The notes below the pieces were generated by a model that searched no databases, had not been told where the DNA came from, and worked only from the letters and a program-made list of their open reading frames with translations. Shown one piece after another: positions 43,699 to 54,130 of a DNA stretch of 64,000 nucleotides (its first letter is position 1; each line of letters starts with the position of its first letter). Made by a program: the position numbers and the translations under genes. The stretch comes from Cristatella mucedo (lineage: Eukaryota; Bryozoa; Phylactolaemata; Cristatellidae): assembly GCA_009760855.2 (NCBI GenBank), contig WPIO01000015.1, positions 5,445,001-5,509,000 on the forward strand. Direction: 5' to 3'.

Positions 43699-44067
43699 TA
43701 TGACTCACAATTGGAAACTACAAACTGTGCTTGTAATTTCCAGTCTGGTGAAACCCGTAGAGGTGATGATACGTCCACACGGTCTTCCCGTCGTTCGACT
43801 TAACCCGAGCGGTGTTACGGCAAAGGGTACGAGTAACGAGGCGAAGTAGGCTCGGAGGAAAAAACTCAGGTGAGGTCGATTCTGTATCTTGGCACAGTGG
43901 TCGCCAGCCGTAGGCAGCGGCCTGGTTGCCATGAAGCACCTACGTTGGGGCTTGCGCATCCGACCGGCACATATTTGCAGTGCAGTCATTACCGGACGGC
44001 GCCTGGACAACGGTGGTGTTGAGACATAGCCTACAGCAAGTTTGTGGAAGGCAGCATTGCCGACGAT

Positions 44068-44220
44068 GGCTGGTTTGGTCTAGCGGTAATGTGCTCGCCC
44101 CGAACAAGGTCTGACTGAGGTCGTGGGCTGGAGCCCCGAGGCATATGTGAAGCGCCTGAATAGAGATTAAGTTCTCTTGGGCCGCTATATAAATGAATTT
44201 TATTATAATTTTTATTATCA
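44068..44220 (+). mobile_element. SINE-1, reference-quality copy
   Basis: Head GCTGGTTTGGTCTAGCGGTAA (A box), CTGAGGTCGTGGGCTGGAGCC (B-box region, abbreviated GGGCTGGAGCCCC). The body is AAGCGCCTGAATAGAGATTA, then GTTCTCTTGGGCCGC, and the tail is an ATT/ATTTT run. Confidence 0.88.
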
Positions 44221-44344
44221 TGGCAACCAGTGCTGATTGGTGGCTCAGTAGCCAATGGCGTGCCGGTTGGTCGTTGTGGTCCGTTGGTTGCCGAGTTAGA
44301 TGGAGTATTCCGATTGAGAGCAACTTAGATCGAGATCGACATGC

Positions 44345-44665
44345 TCCAATAGCGTACAAATCACTCCCACCTTGAGTGACGAAAATTCTTTTCTTGAACA
44401 CATTAAAAAACTAAAAGCGCAACTATTAATCACAGTATTCAGTGGATCCCAGCGAGTCTTATTTATGCGCTTTTGCATGTTCACACAGTGTAGGCTGCCG
44501 TTAACCATCCTGGCATGCTGACCCTGCACATGTCGCCCTAAGCATGCATTTCTTAGCATGCTACGGCTACCCATTCAATTCGTGCTTCCTTCACAGTAAC
44601 TGCAAAGCGCCTAGAAAAATATTGAGTTTTGTGAATGCACTTTATAAAATTTATTATTTTTCATA
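44345..44665 (+). mobile_element. LINE-A 3' end, short
   Basis: TTGAACACATTAAAAAACTA, CAGTATTCAGTGGATCCC, CATGCTGACCCTGCACATG, then the hairpin AAGCGCCTAGAAAAATATTGAG and TTATTATTTTT. Confidence 0.82.
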
Positions 44666-46965
44666 TCATTGTTAGGTTGCACGTTCCAGATAACTGTCAG
44701 AACCACTTTGTAGGAGCTCTACAGCACGGCAGTATGGCAACGAAGAATAGTGATACATTGTGATGCCTCACCCAAACAAGTGTAGTATTTCTACAGACGG
44801 CAACGTTGGACGGTTGTGATGCAGATGAAATAATCTGGAAAGCTGGTCTCTTACAGTTTAAAGGTCCCTTTTTTACCACGATTATTTTTCTATACTTTAC
44901 AACAAGAAATCAAATACCCTATCTTGCCCAATCGCTCCTCTCAAATATTAAAATATTGCTAACTTCTACTCGCTAAAGGAACGTTTCGCAAATGCGAACT
45001 GCTACATCTAGGGTTAGAATAACTTGGATGGCAAATCTTAAATTAGGAATCATATCTCCATAACTGACATCAAGCGACATGAATGAGTTAAGTTTTGATC
45101 TTTTGTGACGAGTTCTGGCATCGGGCAAGATGCATAATAAAGTCACGAATTTAATTGTAAAGTTCGGTTCTATTGAGGCAAACCAATAGAAGCCTCCGGG
45201 ATCTATACATTGCTGAAACAGTTGGGTCCGATCAGGCTTGTTGAAAAACCGCTCAACTTTTGATCCAAAAACAAATATGACAGCAAGATTTGAATGCCGG
45301 GAAACTGGCTGAAAATGCTTGTCGGTTACAGTCTACACTGAAATCCTTTTTGGATGCTGAACCAAAATGTCAAGAAAGCCAAAAATTCCTGTCTCGTTTC
45401 AAGTGTTTAGCTTGTCCTCAGAGAGTAGCTGCAAAAGAAACGTAGGGCTGCTGTCGTATAACAGTGGCTCCGATGGTTGCTGCTAATGTGGAGTCTCACG
45501 GAAACCCGAAGTTGCCGTGACGATTAAACGAGACGCGTTCTTTATTCCCTTAAGGTGAACATATACGAGCTAGCTGATTCACTGCAGATAGAGATGGCCA
45601 CTGCGGCTGGCAACATCCTTACATCATCGGCCTGATGCTAGGCTGAATCAATTGCCCAACCCGCGGCTGCAGATGAGGCATACATTAGTGGCTGATGCCG
45701 TGTGCTATTTACCATGGCTAAAGCAGTAGGCTCATACAAAGCTGTCCATTTAGCATTTTTGATAGCTTTGACGGTCTTCACTGTTTCACTTCACTTTGTT
45801 GCAGAGTCACTTTAGACAGTGAGGCTTAGACTTTACCGAGTTCTTCCAACCCCAGAGCTTATCTGGAAAAGAATAAGTGGGTACTTTCCACTGACCTAAA
45901 ATAGGTAAAGACAACAGAATCTGGACTGGCATTATGAACTCCAGTTGGACACAAAGCTTTGGCAATCAAATTTAACAGAAACTGCCTCCTTTTTCTTGAC
46001 GGAATTATCTTTTGGAAACCTGACGAGTGACCGGATATGGCTGCTGCAATGTCTTAGCACTCAGATATGGAATCTTGCGAGAAAATTTTTTAAGATTCAC
46101 GTTTGACCAACATTAGACCCTCATACTGATGGAACATCCGTGGACTAGTTTGAAGGAAACCCTAAAAAGACTCTTTTATGATGACTGTTTTGTTGATAAT
46201 ATTCCCAACGTCATACACACTCGCCTCAACTATCTTATCGCAGTGTGCGAAATTCGCTGTTACAACAAATGCAAGTCCATAGTATTTTTTGCCATGTGTC
46301 ACCGTGTTGCACTTCTCTGTAGTCGTTGTAGGTAAACCAAAAAGCAAATTTTGTGTTGGAGAAAACCGGTAAGAGATTGAATCTCGATGCTTTCAGGCAT
46401 GACCCGGGTGTGATTTCAGAAGAGAATCTTACTGAGCTTGAATATTAACACGTCCCATGCATTTTTCAATGTTGGCTCTTACCAGCCAGGTTAGGACTTT
46501 CTTGATGACCATGCGAGACTCGGCTTAGAGAGACACAAAGCGGTTGTTGCAGCTGAGAACTAGTTTTATGACTTTTGCCATCGTTAGTTTTCTGGTAAGA
46601 TTTGTACATCAACAGCAGCGTCTTTTCTGTTTCTTGAGAGCTCTCCTCTTTGTGTCTTTCCATAATGTAAAAGCCTGACGGTGAGAAGATCTGTTCGCCT
46701 GGGCAATTACTTTTTCAGAATTCCTCCACTGGCTAAAGTCGTTTGCTAATTTACGTGAAGGATGGGAATTCTACGTAGACATAGAGAAGAGCATACAATA
46801 GAAGCATTACGCCGACTGTTTTTAGGGAGAGTAGACTGTTTAGGTCCTTAGAGGTCCATGCCTATTAGTAAGTTGTCTCTTGAACTAGGTTGCTTGAACA
46901 AAGATCTGGGATGGCTTGTGATTGCCCGAATTCTGTAAGAAGTGGCTGGCACTCGATTCTCAAAA
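44666..46965. other. Longest repeat-poor stretch; no gene recognised
   Basis: About 2.3 kb with no identified repeat family, low ORF content (longest 68 aa, plus 46129-46335) and AT-rich composition. It may be unique intergenic or intronic DNA. Confidence 0.4.
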
Positions 46966-46969
46966 TACT

Positions 46970-47075
46970 AGGGCCCTGGCCCTGTGTAATGTGGTGGATC
47001 TTGACGACTTAGCCGGTTATGGGTTCGAGCCGTGCAATTTCACGACGAAGTAGTTTTATATCCGCTGCTGCACTA
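46970..47075 (+). mobile_element. tRNA-like SINE head, family uncertain
   Basis: The B-box-like phrase ATGGGTTCGAGCCGTGC at 47019-47035 is preceded by a weak A box (GTGTAATGTGGTGGATC). The body resembles SINE-2 only loosely. Confidence 0.45.
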
Positions 47076-47268
47076 AGTATAGTAAACCAAGCAAGCCCTG
47101 ATTAGTTAGTTCACGAGAGCATGAGTTAGGGACTGAATTTGTCAACATTTGGCTATGTATATTACCACTATCATTTCCAAAGCAACTCAACAATTCGGGA
47201 TTTCTGGTGTCAGATTGAAATTGTCCTTTTGTGTCCATGCGATCGTAACCCTCTCAGCCATAAGAAAA

Positions 47269-47490
47269 CACACTACTACTACTACTGCTGCTGTTGCTAG
47301 TTCTACTGCTGCTAATACTACTGCTGCTGGTACTGCTGCTGCTGATGCTGCTGCTGCTGCTGCTGCCACTGCTACTACTGCTACTACTGCTACTACTGCT
47401 TCTACTGCTTCTACTGCTACTACTGCCACTACTGCTACTACTGCTACTACTGCTACTACTGCTACTACTGCTACTACTGCTACTACTATG
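47269..47490. repeat. (ACT/GCT)n trinucleotide array 1
   Basis: ACTACTGCTGCT mixtures, about 220 bp, interrupted by GATGCT and TCT variants. It gives Thr/Ala, Leu and Val/Ala homopolymer-like ORFs that are not genes. Confidence 0.97.
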
Positions 47491-47873
47491 TAATGTAATG
47501 TATCTCCGTCAGTAACTCAACAAAGTCATTAAGACCATGTGGGTGTTACGCAGGAGAGTTTTGTATAGCCCACTCACAGCCTAAGCGGCTTTCGGTACGC
47601 ATTCGGTAGCCAACGGACTTCGTCTCACGCAACAAAGAGAAAGTGGGAAGCATAGCAGAGTTAGGAGAGCAGTTGAGGTAGTGAGTAGCATAGAAGTAGC
47701 AGTTCAGAACCGCGGAAAAAGATGTGCTATAGTCGGCAGTTGGAGAGTAGATGTCGTTGCGTAAGAATTGTGGAAGCGAGTTCCACAGTCTAGGACCTGC
47801 AGAGCTAAAGCTTCTGTCGCCAACTGTCTTTAACCGGAGGAATGGGACAGCTAATTTATTGTCCACACAGGAC
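47491..47873 (-). mobile_element. LINE-B 3' end between two trinucleotide arrays
   Basis: The minus ORF 47866-47546 reads MDNKLAVPFLRLKTVGDRSF, then GPRLWNSLPQFLRND, then HYLNCSPNSAM and GYRMRTESR, the LINE RT C-terminus. The 3' end on the minus strand is ...GACGGAGATACATTACATTA and runs straight into AGTAGTAGC repeats (array 1). Confidence 0.9.
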
Positions 47874-48050
47874 CTACTACTACTGCTCCTGCTACTCCTG
47901 CGACTCCTGCCACTCCTTCTGCTGCTACTCCTGCTGCTGCTGCTGCTAGTACTGCTGCTGCTAATACTACTGCTGCTGCTGCTACTGCTGCTGGTGCTGG
48001 TGCTGCTACCTGTACAGCTGCTAATACTACTCTGCTGCTGCTGCTGCTAA

Positions 48051-48081
<31 letters not shown>

Positions 48082-48188
48082 GCTGCTACTACTACTGCTG
48101 ATAATACTACTACTGCTACTGCTGGTGCTTCTACTGCTACTGCTGCTGCTGCTGCTGCTACTACTACTACTAATACTACTAAGACTAG
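47874..48188. repeat. (CTA/CTG)n trinucleotide array 2
   Basis: CTACTACTGCTCCTGCTGCT mixture, about 310 bp. Leu-rich ORFs (47751-48050, 48050-48271) are repeat translations; the first also translates the LINE antisense. Confidence 0.97.
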
Positions 48189-49560
48189 CAGTACTTTCTA
48201 GAGGCTATTTGGCCTTGTTTTACACCTTATCTGACTGTGTGCTTATACTTTTACTAGGCATCTCTAAGTAGTCTCCGCAATCGAAAGTCAAGAATTTGCC
48301 TCTGGCTGCTGCCGCCACCTGCATTGAATATGCATTATTTAAATATCAGATAAGATGCATATTTTGCAGTCAGTATTTTTATGATTCAATTATTCGTGTC
48401 TTTTTAGGTCAGGTACCCTTCGCGTAATTCTCTATGCACGATTCATTGGGCACCATAGACCGTATGGTCATACCTACAAGCAGGTCTGGTGTTTTTCTTG
48501 TGAGCTTTTGCATTCTTGCAGTGAAATATTTGTAATTATCGTTATTAACATGTTTAGAGTGTGCATGCTATCTCTAACCATATGCTGCCTGTGTATATTG
48601 TGCATGATAATAACACTAATAATATTCTGTTAAAAAAGTGCCCTTGAAGCCCTTAACCTTTTTCTAAGCACTCTACATGAGCTCCAACTTTAGTAAAATC
48701 TAATGGTTAACGGTATCACACTCAATGTCAAAAAGCACGACATTGTTAGAAGTGACATATACAGGGTCACAGTCAACGGAGTAACATCGGCCATTTATCA
48801 TGCTCGCACTATAATATATGTAAAGTGCCCGAAAAGAGATTTTTTTTGTTTTTTAGATAGTTTTAAGGATTCTATATAAATGTATTATTAATGTTATTAA
48901 TATGATTATTGTTAAGGCCTATTTCAAGGTTAGTAGCTGGAAAATACCCACCTTGCAACAGATATAGCCTGCAAGTACAGGGTGAAAAGATTTTCAAACC
49001 GGTGAAGCAGAATCCAATGGCTCACCGACTTGCAAAGTCAGCTAGCTCTAGAAGATTTGGGATCGGAAGCAGGCGTCACCTTCATGTGAGCTAAGAGCTT
49101 GTATCTTGACATCTTGATACTGCAGGCCACTGTGAATAGGAACTGAAGAAGGCAATTCCAAAGCTGCTTCCAATATTGGTGGATTTCTAATATCTAGGTG
49201 TGCAGCACCTTGAGATTCCTTGAACACTTATATTGGTATCAGCAGTAGAGAATATAAATTCAATCCATGCTGAATAAATTTAGTATTGAAACACAGGTTT
49301 GGATGATAATAATCATAATATTGATAAGACATTCGCATAGCAATAGAATTGTGGAACTGAATCCTATTATTCTAGGTGATGTAAATATACTGGCTCTTGT
49401 AAATTTTAGGCTTATTACCATGTGATCTAAATGGCCTGGTCTTTAAAGGATTCGAGGTTCCTTTAACGTCCAGTCACACGAGTAGAGTAAGAAAAGTCAG
49501 TGTTGCGATGCCTGTCGGCTATTTATGAGTAGTTTGAATGCACAGGTTGCCTCGGGAGAA
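48189..49560. other. AT-rich spacer with two ruined LINE-A/SINE tails
   Basis: At 48605-48685 the minus strand shows a degraded hairpin (GTGCCC...AACCTTTTTCTAAGCAC). At 48810-48905 the plus strand shows AAAGTGCCCGAAAAGAGATT then an ATT tail. No gene. Confidence 0.5.
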
Positions 49561-49562
49561 TA

Positions 49563-49745
49563 AAAGAGGTGAGCCGTGATGGCACACTCGGTAATGTGGT
49601 TGCTTTCATGACCTCGACCCCAAGGTCATGGGTTTGATTCCTGCGGTGGGCGATCCTTTTTCGCCACTGCAAGCGGTGGTGATTCCGTAAAGGTTCTTCT
49701 GTCACTATACAAAAAGAGGCTGTTTAATCAGCTAGGACTTATTTT
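49563..49745 (+). mobile_element. SINE-2, well preserved
   Basis: Head GCCGTGATGGCACACTCGG (A box), B box ATGGGTTTGATTCCTGC, body CACTGCAAGCGGTGGTGATTC, tail TTCTGTCACTATACAAAAAG and TTTAATCAGCTAGGACTTA. Confidence 0.87.
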
Positions 49746-49819
49746 TAACCAACGACTATGTGAAAAAATGTAAGTCGATGTATTGAATTGTTAGGGTGAA
49801 TGAGTGCGTGTGGGTGAGG

Positions 49820-50040
49820 TGTGGACTAATGCAGTGCTGCCGCATTAGCAGCAGACAAGCCTAACTGCCGAACTCTGCACCAGCTGTAAGCTTTCTAATG
49901 CACAGACTTGAAGACTAGCGAGTGGTGAGTCAGTGAAGTCGAGACGGGATGTGGCAACGGTGGGGTGCTGGCAAACAGCTGTGTAGCTGAAATTAGCTAT
50001 ATGAAAAGGTTGTACAGTTAAAGTCTCCACGTTAAATAGC
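49820..50040 (-). mobile_element. LINE RT fragment (CR1/L2-like)
   Basis: The minus ORF 50030-49845 contains TSRLDF, then LESLQLVQSSAVRLVC, the RT C-terminal block. The related fragment at 57.24-57.47 kb is in the same orientation and context, so it belongs to the duplicated unit. Confidence 0.78.
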
Positions 50041-50567
50041 CCATCTATATTCGCATGCTGGCACCTTGAAAATGCAAACTAGTTAGGGAGCTCTCCAACA
50101 CTCTCGCATCTTGTTATCAGCAAGTTGTCTGCGTAAACAGTAAAATTAAAGCATATACACCTGCATTGACCCGATTTATTACACCATGAAGGTTTTGCAA
50201 TGCGAGATCTCAAGACCAGCTAATGCTTGTCTTTTCTTTTCCACTGACCCTTTGGCTGAGTCCTTAATGAGCTAATAAGGGCTGACTATGCATGGGTTTT
50301 GTTACCGTTAAACACGGTTTTATAGCCAGCTCTGTGAGGTGCAGTAATCACGTACCCAAGCGGAGCTGGGGATGTTTGTCTCCTTGCACCGGATCAGGAG
50401 GTGCCAAAGTAGGCGTTGAACGTGGGGAGGGCGCGACATCTGTGTGGCACGTACCTGGGTGAACAATATCCTAGGAACAATTAAGCTTTGACTATAGCCA
50501 CTTAGAGCCAGGAAGAGATTTGATTGTCTCGGGGCATCATAAAATGCTAAAATTATATAATAATGCC

Positions 50568-50710
50568 GAGCTGGTTTGGTCCAGCGGATAAGGTGCTCGC
50601 CTCGACCAAGCTCTGGCTGAGGTCTTGGGCTCAAGCCCCGAGGCATATATAAAGCGCCTGAATAGAGATTAAGCTCTTTTGGGGCGCTATATAAATGAAT
50701 TATTTTTTAT
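50568..50710 (+). mobile_element. SINE-1, well preserved
   Basis: GAGCTGGTTTGGTCCAGCGG head, GGGCTCAAGCCCCGAGG B-box region, AAGCGCCTGAATAGAGATTA, GGGGCGCTATATAAATGAAT, then a T-rich tail. Confidence 0.9.
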
Positions 50711-50714
50711 TCCA

Positions 50715-51450
50715 ATATAAAATTACGTTTTCGCTGGTGCTAATGATTATTGGCTGGGACTGTTTACAGGTTTATATCCCACTTCAGGACGGATAGAATA
50801 CAGTCGTGGATACCTTGCTGTGCCTAAACTAGGCAAATTCCTGACCGACCATGAGCTGACATCTGACCGGGGTGGTGTTTAGATGCCGACATCCTTGAAC
50901 AGTCCTAGTGAACATCTAACGATATAAGACGCGGCGGCACTTTGTTGACCTGGAATGTGCACGGGCGACTGGAGGAACGATTAGACCCGATTAAGGAGCT
51001 GCTTATGCATTGTAAAAGGCGCCCAGTAAATCAGAGCCGGTTTGGCCGCTCAGTGCCCAGAGCCGGGCATCCAATTAATCTATCAAAACTGGGCAGCAGT
51101 CTGATGAACGGCACCGAGCTGCTGATCATTGCAGTCCAGAGCCGTCCGCTAGCTACCTCACACAAGGATGCCCGACGCAGCTGCTTCGTGGGCTGCCTGC
51201 AGAACAATCTAATCGTCCATCACCCTCACCGTCCTGTAAATGACGACGGGAATCAAGTGAGATACGGCAGCTCTGTGACAGCGTCAGCAATCCATGCGAT
51301 GTTTACTATTGACGGGGAGATGGCTTTTTATCAGCCCTGCTCCAAGCAACGATTGGTGAAATAAGTGTTGTAATACTTGCAGCCAGACTATCTTAGTATT
51401 ATCTAAACTGCGGCTACGTCCAGTGCTGCAAGTATTGAAACAAGCCCGAT
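50715..51450 (+). repeat. Core repeat, copy 3 (most complete open frame and stem-loop)
   Basis: The plus frame is open from 50942 to 51363 (140 aa), with ERLDPIKELLMHCKRRPVNQS near the start and SHKDARRSCFVGCLQNN in the middle. It has no stop where copies 2 and 5 carry TAG. The element ends with a 12-bp perfect inverted repeat, arms 51372-51383 and 51425-51436, followed by an AACAAGCCCGAT end. Function unknown. Confidence 0.8.
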
Positions 51451-51984
51451 AGATTGACTGTAGAGTCGATGCAGCTTTGAAGTTGCAATTCGCAAACTGT
51501 TGCCTGCAGCATCCAAGCTGCTACGTTAGAAAGTAAAGAGTACGAAAAGTTGGAAAGGCAGGTAGTATGATTACTTTTCTCAACTAGAAACATAGGAAGG
51601 CATGCGTACGAGTCTCTAATTTTGTCAACGTGTGCTAATGCCGGAATCGCAGGTGGTAGCTCTGCAAAGAAATGCTGCGATGTGCAAATTAAAGCCTAAG
51701 TTTAAGGTCGACTAATCAAACAGCTTCAAGTTGAAGCTGTCTGAAAACCCTACATAAGGGCTCATAAATGACATCTGAACACAGACACGAAGGGAAATAT
51801 ATGCTGCTGGGTGCTTCGACCAGAATTACTGTTCAGCGAGAAAGAAAGTGCCTCTGAAAGTCGGTTATGCTGCTGTAGCACCATTTGATGGTGCTACAGC
51901 AGTAGGCCGCTCTAGTGGGTCTCCCGTTGATCACATAGGAAGCACTGGGTCTTATCTGCTGCTTTCTCAACGGATTGAATTATA

Positions 51985-52169
51985 ATGTATTATCATACTA
52001 ATGTCCTATTACGTTCCCCTTGTACTAGGATTATTGACTGGGACCATTTACAGATGGACATCACACTTCTAAACGGATAGAAAACAGCCGAAAATACCAT
52101 GTGGTGCCTTACCTAGGGAAGTGCCTGGCCGTTTGAGCTGCTACCAGGGCAGCCTCTAGTTGCCTGCAA
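51985..52169 (+). repeat. Core repeat, copy 4, left part
   Basis: ATTACGTTCCCCTTGTACTA, ATTGACTGGGACCATTTACA and GCCTGCAAC correspond to the start of the core. It is cut by a LINE insertion at the CCTGCAA at 52163-52169. Confidence 0.75.
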
Positions 52170-53587
52170 CCTTTGTCGCTCCCTTTTAGGTCGCTTCTTT
52201 ATTTGGCTCTAGCTTATCATTCAGATCTACTCCCCAAATATGGCAAGCATCGTAATAATACTACTAATAATAATGATAATGCACTTGGTAAAGTTCCCTC
52301 AGAGAACTCAATCTCTCTCTCTCTCTAGGCACTTTACATTTGCTGCAAAGGGAAATGCAATTGAATGGTAAGTAATTTCAAGCTTGATAAACCAACGAAA
52401 TGAATATCACGGTTAGGGGTGACATGCACGGGGTCAGCATGCAAATGTGGTTAGTTGCAGCATGCACAGTGTCAGCACCCATAAGCACATCAAGGAAGAA
52501 TCATATAGACGCCTAAACGCTGTCCTAGATATGTGTGTTTTAAGTTCTTTTTAATGTGGTCAGGTCAGGGGATGTTCTGATGTAGGTCGGGAGGGAGTTC
52601 CAGGCTTTGGGAGCATACGAACTAAATGCACGGTCTCCGAAGGATTTAAGGTTTGTACGAGGTATTTGTAAACTGTTGGATTACAAAAAGCGGGTGGTAC
52701 GATGTTTGGCCTAATGGGGGAGTATATCTTAGAGATAGGCTAGAGCCGTAGAATGAAGTGACCTAAAAGTGAGGGACAAAACCTAGAAGTCAATCCATTG
52801 CTTGACTGGTAGACAATGCAGGTTGGCGAGAAGTGGAGTAATGTGGCAATTGCGATGCTCACAACACACAAGCCTAGCTGAGGAGTTTTGCTCCAGCTGT
52901 AATTACCCGATCGCACCTGCTGGTAGGCCAGTAAGCAGTGAGTTGCAGAAGTCGAGACGGGATGTCACGAATACATGGACCAACTTATATATGGTATCCT
53001 TATATAAACAAGCCCGAATTTTAGCAAATGTTTTGAAGCTGAAAATAGGTAGATTTGACTTTGGAGATGATATGGTCGTCAAAATAAAGGTCGCTTTAGA
53101 ATATGACCCCAAGATTTCGAGCTGACTCAACTAGAGATATGCTGGCCAAGCTACCAGCCACTTTTTCGGAATTCGGCAGTTCACCGATACCTCGTACAAA
53201 CCTCTAATTCTTTAGAGATCGTGCATGTATTTCGTATGCTCCCAAAGCCTGGAACTCCCACCCGACTTGCGTCAGAACATCCCCCGACTTGACCACATTT
53301 AAAGGAACTTAAAACACACCTATTTGGCACAGAATTCAGTCGATCCCTGCGATTCGTCCTTCATATACTTAGGCGTGCTGACACTGTGCATGCTGCCACT
53401 ATGCACACTTGCATGCTGACTTTGCGTATGTCACCCCTAATCATCCTATTCTTGTCGTTTATCAAGCATGATTTTACTCACCATTCAATCGCGTTTCCTT
53501 TGCAGCAAATTTAAAGTGCTTTGAAAGAGGCGGAGTTAACTGAGGGCGCTTTATCAAGAGCAGTAACATTATTATTAGTATTATTAT
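52170..53587 (+). mobile_element. LINE-A (outer copy) inserted into core copy 4
   Basis: Left piece 52170-52252 (TTTGTCGCTCCCTTTTAGGT...AAGCATCGTA) and right piece 53144-53587 (CCACTTTTTCGGAATTCGG... to the hairpin and ATT tail) are contiguous in the LINE-A consensus, so this is one plus-strand copy split by another. CCTGCAA occurs on both sides (52163-52169 and 53588-53594), a target-site duplication. Confidence 0.85.
52253..53143 (-). mobile_element. LINE-A (inner copy) nested in the outer LINE-A
   Basis: It has a minus-strand AAT tail, then hairpin, 3' UTR and RT C-terminus, up to the RT thumb (ORF 53130-52903 with SKVKS-type start and the FVTSRLDFCNSLLTGLPAGA motif). GGCAAGC at 52242-52248 and GGCCAAGC at 53144-53151 flank it, as expected for a short target-site duplication in the LINE-A target. 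Confidence 0.85.
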
Positions 53588-54130
53588 CCTGCAAATTCCT
53601 AGCCGGCAGCTAACTTTAGACAATGCAGCGATGCTTTATCGGCCTGAAACGATCAACAGACGGCAGCAGGTCCGATCAGACCTAACTAAAGAACTTCTTA
53701 AGCATTGCGGAAGGTGCCTATGAAATCAGAGCGAGCCTGGCTGCTCACAGCTCATCTCCGGGCAAAAGCTATCGAAGTTACCTTGCGGAGTCTAATAAAC
53801 CGCACCGATCAGCTGATGCTTGCCTGCCAGAGGCGTAGGGAAGCTGCTGCCCACAAGGATGCGTTATGATGCAGCTTCGTGGGCAACCTGCAAAAAAGCC
53901 AAAGCGTCCGCCGTGAGGGCTGTCATGTGTCACTGTGAGACCTCTGGGAACCCATCGAGCTACTGAAGCTGCTGCTATAACAGCAGCAATGTGTGCGATG
54001 TTGGTTATTGATGGGAAGACAGTTTTTCTCGAGCTCTGCTCCTAACGACAATCACTGTGACAGGAGCTGCAATACTTTTACCTAAACTGTCTTGGCATTA
54101 TTTAAACTGCAGCCACTTCTAGAAGTTGCT
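53588..54130 (+). repeat. Core repeat, copy 4, right part
   Basis: It resumes at CCTGCAAATTCCTAGCCGGC and continues through GAAGGTGCC-TATGAAATCAG, CCCACAAGGATGCG, GGGCAACCTGCAAAAAAGCC to TAAACTGCAGCCACTTCTAG. The terminal inverted repeat is largely lost. Confidence 0.75.

Noticed and set aside
44068-44140. Possible genuine tRNA gene
   Set aside because: A and B boxes are present, but no cloverleaf acceptor or anticodon stem can be built convincingly, and the same head recurs with a SINE tail.
47149-48271. Thr/Ala-rich and poly-Leu ORFs, up to 114 aa
   Set aside because: They translate trinucleotide arrays and the antisense of a LINE-B end; no unique sequence of their own.
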